DNA of 52,217 nt, from positions 1 through 52,217 of the forward strand of contig JARLHU010000053.1 of NCBI GenBank assembly GCA_031292095.1, in the 5' to 3' direction. The first letter of the stretch is position 1. Each line of letters starts with the position of its first letter. Position numbers and translations under genes: made by a program. Source of the stretch: Desulfosporosinus sp. GTDB lineage: Bacteria; Bacillota; Desulfitobacteriia; Desulfitobacteriales; Desulfitobacteriaceae. Shown here piece by piece: positions 51,779-52,217 of the stretch. The notes under the pieces are model-generated. The model made no database searches. It was not told the origin of the DNA and worked only from the letters and a program-made list of their open reading frames with translations.

Positions 51779-52217
51779 ATGACGACAAAGATCAAGATTA
51801 TCGGTTTTACTGGAAGCCTACGAGTGAAATCCTACAACATGGCTGCTTTACGCGCAGCAGCAGAATTACTACCTAATGGTTCAACTATGGAAATTGTGGA
51901 TCTATCGCCAATTCCGTTTTTTAATGAAGATATAGAAGCTGAAGGTGTACCTCAAGTTGTAGTGGACTTTAAAGAGAAACTTGCTACGGCTGATGCAATC
52001 CTGATAGCTACACCGGAGTATAATTATTCCATACCCCCGGTCTTGAAAAACGCTTTGGATTGGGCTTCGCGGGGTACCAAATTACCCTTAAGTGGTAAAC
52101 CACTGGCGATTATGAGTACATCCCCAGGCATGTTGGGGGGAGCACGTGTACAGTACCATCTTCGCCAAGTCTGTGTTCGACTCGATCTCCAAGTGTTAAA
52201 TAATCCTGAGGTCTTCA
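51779..52217 (+). CDS. NADPH-dependent FMN reductase (partial, cut by window end)
   Basis: The first 146 codons are visible: KIKIIGFTGSLRVKSYNMAA (FMN phosphate loop), then ATPEYNYSIPPVLKNALDWAS and KPLAIMSTSPGMLGGARVQ, the signatures of the flavodoxin-like NADPH:FMN reductase family. Normal length is about 180, so roughly 35 residues are missing at the 3' end. AAGGAGG lies eight bases before ATG 51779, directly after the polypurine tract, so its translation could depend on tract length. Confidence 0.92.
   Translation, partial: MTTKIKIIGFTGSLRVKSYNMAALRAAAELLPNGSTMEIVDLSPIPFFNEDIEAEGVPQVVVDFKEKLATADAILIATPEYNYSIPPVLKNALDWASRGTKLPLSGKPLAIMSTSPGMLGGARVQYHLRQVCVRLDLQVLNNPEVF

Overview
The window looks like a chromosomal segment of an anaerobic, probably spore-forming Firmicute of the Peptococcaceae, most like Desulfosporosinus or Desulfitobacterium. 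This is inferred from gene content: an anaerobic purine/urate catabolic cluster, enhancer-dependent sigma-54 regulation, a DUF3231 protein and many HD-GYP/GGDEF genes. No rRNA or other marker gene fixes the species.

Layout. (a) 1-1015: the tail of a cut-off gene, a terminator, then about 860 bases of G+C-rich, densely self-complementary sequence without a convincing ORF. It reads as one or two large structured non-coding RNAs, with a module repeated about 400 bases apart. (b) 1360-6850: yaaA, a membrane-anchored trypsin-like protease, and a divergent DNA-damage module (XRE repressor, ImmA-type metalloprotease and a small protein facing a dinB polymerase, with a shared operator region), then small unknown genes. 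(c) 7005-12637: a decayed integrated element of about 5.6 kb in the 3' half of a tRNA-Leu(CAG) gene, bounded by 58-bp perfect direct repeats. It carries a tyrosine integrase, a membrane protein, a DUF3231 protein and broken replication genes. (d) 12838-14744: EamA permease, UbiX, DUF1294 protein.

(e) 14955-45401: purine catabolism, arranged as two sigma-54 units plus a riboswitch unit. Regulator 1 precedes a -24/-12 promoter and xdhA(split)-xdhB-xdhC-ygfK-NCS2 permease-ssnA-threonine-synthase-like-second PLP enzyme. A GGDEF/HD-GYP gene follows. Paralogous regulator 2 then precedes two palindromic upstream sites, a second -24/-12 promoter and ygeY-ygeW-yqeA-(hyuA remnant)-selenium-dependent xanthine dehydrogenase-yqeC-mocA-yqeB. 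A guanine-type purine riboswitch variant then precedes an amidohydrolase and an NSS-family transporter. The genes suggest import of purines, molybdenum hydroxylase interconversion, YgfK-dependent reduction, hydrolytic ring opening (SsnA, YgeY), carbamoyl transfer (YgeW) and ATP from carbamoyl phosphate (YqeA). Canonical ygeX is not seen and hyuA survives only as a 3' scrap; two fold-type-II PLP enzymes sit where a terminal ammonia-lyase would be expected.

(f) 45601-52217: an HD-GYP protein, a yyaL/DUF255 gene broken by an 18-base in-frame insertion, gene remnants (SDR, MerR-type effector domain), an ArsR-type repressor with its own promoter/operator and an MBL-fold hydrolase, and an FMN reductase preceded by a 63-base polypurine tract and cut by the window end. 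Decay is frequent: split xdhA, yyaL, hyuA, helicase, SDR and an amber-interrupted small ORF.
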